Shown: positions 63,084 through 64,000 of the stretch, in pieces
Layout: each line of letters starts with the position of its first letter
Numbering within the stretch: position 1 is the first letter of the stretch
Assembly: GCF_007860135.1 (NCBI RefSeq)
Contig: NZ_SJPV01000004.1
Span: 62,001 to 126,000 of the forward strand
Length of the DNA stretch: 64,000 nt
Direction: 5' to 3'
Source of the DNA: Novipirellula artificiosorum
GTDB lineage: Bacteria > Planctomycetota > Planctomycetia > Pirellulales > Pirellulaceae
Translations under genes and position numbers: made by a program
The notes under the pieces: generated by a model
The model's input: the letters and a program-made list of their open reading frames with translations, nothing else
What the model was told of the DNA's origin: nothing
Database searches by the model: none

Positions 63084-64000
63084 TTAGTTTGAGTTGCCTT
63101 GTTCGATCATTTCCCGTTGGAAGCGAATCGCCATTCCTCGCAATTTCGTTTTGATTTCCCAGCTGTTCAGCGGATGGCTTTCTCCTGGATCCTTTTCCAG
63201 GTCATACAGTGTTAACGAGGGATTGAGGGCCAGTTTCCATTTTCCGCTGCGGACAGCCGCCAGCGCTCCGTGGCTCCCGTGATAGAAGAACGCATTCAGA
63301 TATTCCTGCCTCGTAAAAATGCGCTCCCATTCGAGGTCCTGATGGAACTCACGGCGCAAAGGGACCTCGGCATTCAGGGATACTTTTTGATTGAATTCCG
63401 GGATGGTGTCGGTTTCTCCTAACAGAAGAGCACTTAGGTCTCTTCCATCCAACACCAACTCTTTTGGAATTGAAATCCCAGCGAGAGAAGCCAGCGTTGG
63501 ATACCAGTCCATCGCGTGAGCGACGACAGTGGACTCATGCCCTTCACGAATCCCTGGTCCGTAGGCGATACAGGGAACTCGCAGCCCGCCTTCGAACGTC
63601 GTCAATTTTGATCCTCGAATCGGCTGCTGCTGATTGCGACCGGGACCGCGTCCATTGTCCGATACGTACATGACCAAGGTTTCGTCAGCAATTCCAAGTC
63701 GCTCGAGGGCGTCAACAAGACGGCCCGTATAGAAATCAAGTTCTTGGATGACATCGCCGTACAGGCCCCAGTTGGAACTGCCATCAAACTTAGGACTGAC
63801 TCCAAGAGGTTCATGCAGCATCGTGTGAGGAAGGTAGAGAAAAAAAGGCTCTGAGGATCCCGTCTCATGTCTTGAAGCGACTCGTTCTTCAATCCAACCG
63901 ATGGCTTCTTCCGTGTACAGTTTTATCAACTTGCCGGGATCAACATTTCGGTCGACGACCTCTCCATTTCGTAGCAAGGGGACACCACCTTGGTCCTCAA
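63084..64000 (-). CDS. sulfatase, C-terminal part, cut by window edge
   Basis: The frame is open to the right edge of the window (EDQGGVPLLRNGEVVDRN in the first visible residues), so the N-terminus with the formylglycine site lies outside. Visible blocks are FFLYLPHTMLHEPLGVSPKF, VMYVSDNGRGPGRNQQQPIR, GSKLTTFEGGLRVPCIAYGP and LRGMAIRFQREMIEQGNSN. The last 110 residues match the surviving C-terminal part of the broken sulfatase at 35463-36870 (GRDLSALLLGE, NAFFYHGSHGALAAVRSG, KWKLALNPSLTLYDLEKDPG), so this is its intact relative. It is the first gene of a run followed by another sulfatase and the tandem beta-helix gene. Confidence 0.9.
   Translation of the reverse strand, partial: EDQGGVPLLRNGEVVDRNVDPGKLIKLYTEEAIGWIEERVASRHETGSSEPFFLYLPHTMLHEPLGVSPKFDGSSNWGLYGDVIQELDFYTGRLVDALERLGIADETLVMYVSDNGRGPGRNQQQPIRGSKLTTFEGGLRVPCIAYGPGIREGHESTVVAHAMDWYPTLASLAGISIPKELVLDGRDLSALLLGETDTIPEFNQKVSLNAEVPLRREFHQDLEWERIFTRQEYLNAFFYHGSHGALAAVRSGKWKLALNPSLTLYDLEKDPGESHPLNSWEIKTKLRGMAIRFQREMIEQGNSN

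Overview
The window looks like a piece of a marine Planctomycetota chromosome, close to Rhodopirellula and relatives (Pirellulaceae). This rests on the families present: many secreted sulfatases, PSCyt1/DUF1549/DUF1553 and DUF1587/1592 cytochrome-like proteins with DUF1501 and DUF1552 partners, DUF1080 proteins, Tat-exported Gfo/Idh/MocA oxidoreductases, an ECF sigma/FecR pair with a LamG domain, and PQQ propellers of the BamB type. No rRNA, tRNA, CRISPR array, integrase or transposase gene was seen.

Layout. 1-0.7 kb: start of a DPP-IV-like peptidase (minus, cut by the window edge). 0.9-5.9 kb: a remnant of an alpha-L-rhamnosidase, then a 1470-residue protein joining a DUF4886/SGNH domain, a beta-helix, a carbohydrate-binding-like module and an alpha/beta hydrolase. 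6.2-8.0 kb: a tiny membrane protein with DUF2752, facing a Gfo/Idh/MocA gene and a small membrane protein. 8.2-12.4 kb: PSCyt1-DUF1549-DUF1553 plus DUF1501. 12.8-16.2 kb: Gfo/Idh/MocA plus HEAT repeats (minus). 16.7-21.4 kb: sulfatase, double-DUF1080 protein, sulfatase. 21.9-25.7 kb: DUF1552 plus DUF1592 protein. 25.7-26.0 kb: debris. 26.1 kb: GH29 fucosidase-like. 27.3-30.6 kb: a minus-strand cluster with two E1-like enzymes around a ubiquitin-like sulfur carrier, behind a secreted unknown. 30.8-34.0 kb: PQQ propeller with a methyltransferase-like N-terminus.

34.0-43.8 kb is one long minus-strand run with overlapping or near-touching genes: ECF sigma, FecR-LamG anti-sigma-like protein, sulfatase, sulfatase, propeller protein, a broken sulfatase-esterase fusion, sulfatase. 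44.2-46.1 kb: sulfatase with a C-terminal extension, followed by the stump of a PQQ gene. 46.5-51.4 kb: methyltransferase, a small unknown, a large acidic secreted protein, and a caspase-fold protein that lacks both catalytic residues and carries PDZ domains. 51.6-52.6 kb: a thoroughly decayed gene. 52.8-57.0 kb: YncE-propeller/phosphoesterase and a Tat-exported Gfo/Idh/MocA. 57.0-58.7 kb: no convincing gene. 58.7-64.0 kb: tandem beta-helix protein and two sulfatases (the last cut by the window edge).

Together the genes suggest periplasmic breakdown of sulfated, deoxy-sugar-containing polysaccharide (seven complete sulfatases, one partial, one broken; a GH29 fucosidase-like protein; a GH78 remnant; beta-helix and esterase domains). 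One block appears to be switched by its own ECF sigma/FecR pair. The substrate is inferred. Between genes there is a family of short, TA-bounded, palindromic repeats, found mostly where genes converge and twice ending exactly at a stop codon. Several gene stumps show active gene decay.
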